From Hymenobacter negativus (GTDB lineage Bacteria; Bacteroidota; Bacteroidia; Cytophagales; Hymenobacteraceae), in NCBI RefSeq assembly GCF_017571495.1, contig NZ_JAGETZ010000017.1, positions 89,812 through 153,811 on the forward strand: a stretch of DNA of 64,000 nt, written 5' to 3'. Made by a program: the position numbers and the translations under genes. Numbering within the stretch: position 1 is the first letter of the stretch; every line of letters starts with the position of its first letter. The notes under the pieces are model-generated. The model searched no databases. It was not told the DNA's origin and saw nothing but the letters and a program-made list of their open reading frames with translations. Shown in pieces: positions 63,371 through 64,000 of this stretch.

Positions 63371-64000
63371 ATGTTGCATCGTTACCTCCTTGTCCTGCTG
63401 GCCGCCCTTGCGCTGCTGGCCGCCCCCCGCCTCGCCCACGCTCAGACCGGCAAGGTGGGCATCGGTACCACCGCCCCCACGCAGCAGCTCGACGTGAACG
63501 GCAACCTGCGCGTGCGCGGCCTGAGCGGCCCCGACACCCGCCTGCCCGTGGTGCTGCCCGACGGCACCCTCGGCGTGAACGCGCCCGTGTACGGCACTGC
63601 CGGGCCGGTAACAATCCTCCCCACCGCCGCAGCGGGCAGCGTGGCCACGGGCAGCTTCCCCTACAGCGTGGCCGTGAGTGGCAGCACGGCCTACGTGGTG
63701 AACCAGGGCAGCAACAGCTTGCAGGCGTTCAACGTGAGCAACCCGGCCAGCCCGGTGCTGCTGAGCAGCGCTAGCACGGGCAGCTTCCCCAGCGGCGTGA
63801 CCGTGAGCGGTAGCACGGCCTACGTAGTCAGCGCCAGTGGTTTGCAGGCGTTCAACGTGAGCAACCCGGCCGGCCCGGTGCTGCTGAGCAGCGTGAGCAC
63901 GGGTGGCTTCCCCGTCAGCGTGGCCGTGAGCGGCAGCACGGCCTACGTAGCAAACTACAGCGGCAACAGCTTGCAGGTGTTCGACGTGAGCAACCCGGCC
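63371..64000 (+). CDS. Secreted fibre/LVIVD beta-propeller protein (3' end outside window)
   Basis: ATG 63371 opens a frame that stays open to the window end (210 codons seen). It starts with a signal peptide (LLVLLAALALLAAPRLAHAQ), then GKVGIGTTAPTQQLDVNGNLRVRG, as in S74-type fibre proteins. From residue ~90 a ~40-45-residue repeat begins (VAVSGSTAYVV...LQAFNVSNPASPVLLSSxSTG), two full copies and part of a third. This is the LVIVD-type repeat, which folds as propeller blades. It is a surface protein; an S74 or T9SS end may lie beyond the window. Its promoter carries the perfect palindrome. Confidence 0.85.
   Translation, partial: MLHRYLLVLLAALALLAAPRLAHAQTGKVGIGTTAPTQQLDVNGNLRVRGLSGPDTRLPVVLPDGTLGVNAPVYGTAGPVTILPTAAAGSVATGSFPYSVAVSGSTAYVVNQGSNSLQAFNVSNPASPVLLSSASTGSFPSGVTVSGSTAYVVSASGLQAFNVSNPAGPVLLSSVSTGGFPVSVAVSGSTAYVANYSGNSLQVFDVSNPA

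Overview
The window looks like chromosome of a high-GC Bacteroidota, most likely a Hymenobacter-type member of the Cytophagales. The sequence shows many very large secreted proteins that end in type IX secretion system (T9SS) type A sorting domains (PLPVELTAFTA linker, then NPxx...LYPNPA, DALGR, GVYVVR and a short basic or acidic tail), almost no Shine-Dalgarno sequences, and promoters with the Bacteroidota -7 box TAnnTTTG or a GACCTTTG variant, often only 5-10 nt from the start codon. The genus is an inference. No rRNA, tRNA, CRISPR array, phage or transposase gene was seen.

Layout. 1-3.0 kb: 3' part of a T9SS beta-helix surface protein. 3.1-14.8 kb: periplasmic and envelope genes (a secreted DUF296 protein, a TPR/MORN protein, two DUF3857/transglutaminase paralogues flanking an Omp28-like T9SS protein on the opposite strand, and a DUF4442 hot-dog protein). 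14.8-17.5 kb: a TPR sensor kinase and its NarL/LuxR-type regulator, then an azoreductase pseudogene. 18.5-28.5 kb: a 3,317-residue mosaic adhesin. 28.7-34.3 kb: a decayed adhesin whose N-terminal and C-terminal pieces lie either side of a regulator/short-chain-dehydrogenase island. 34.3-37.7 kb: a one-protein hybrid two-component system. 38.0-42.3 kb: an integrin-alpha-like FG-GAP protein. 42.7-45.6 kb: a second TPR kinase and a convergent paralogous regulator. 45.8-51.0 kb: an operon of an S74-type fibre protein (with an in-frame amber stop) and two T9SS proteins. 51.4-61.7 kb: a LamG/FN3 adhesin and an RCC1/IPT protein. 61.8-64.0 kb: a coiled-coil protein, a helix-turn-helix regulator and the 5' part of another fibre/LVIVD-repeat protein that runs off the window.

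How it fits together. This is a cell-surface adhesin locus with interleaved signalling genes. The strongest signal outside the genes is regulatory. Five promoters (before 16853, 18564, 29084, 51382 and 63371) carry a CAT-N4-ATG inverted repeat whose centre lies exactly 31.5 bp upstream of the first base of the -7 box, close to the class II activator position. Four of the five drive large surface proteins and one drives a response regulator. A second operator type, CCTCAAATGAGG, occurs twice between the divergent response regulator (45588, minus) and the fibre operon (45800, plus), one copy about 42 bp upstream of each -7 box. A testable model is one or two regulators that coordinate expression of the surface proteins. 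The adhesin genes also show segmental duplication, decay and domain shuffling.
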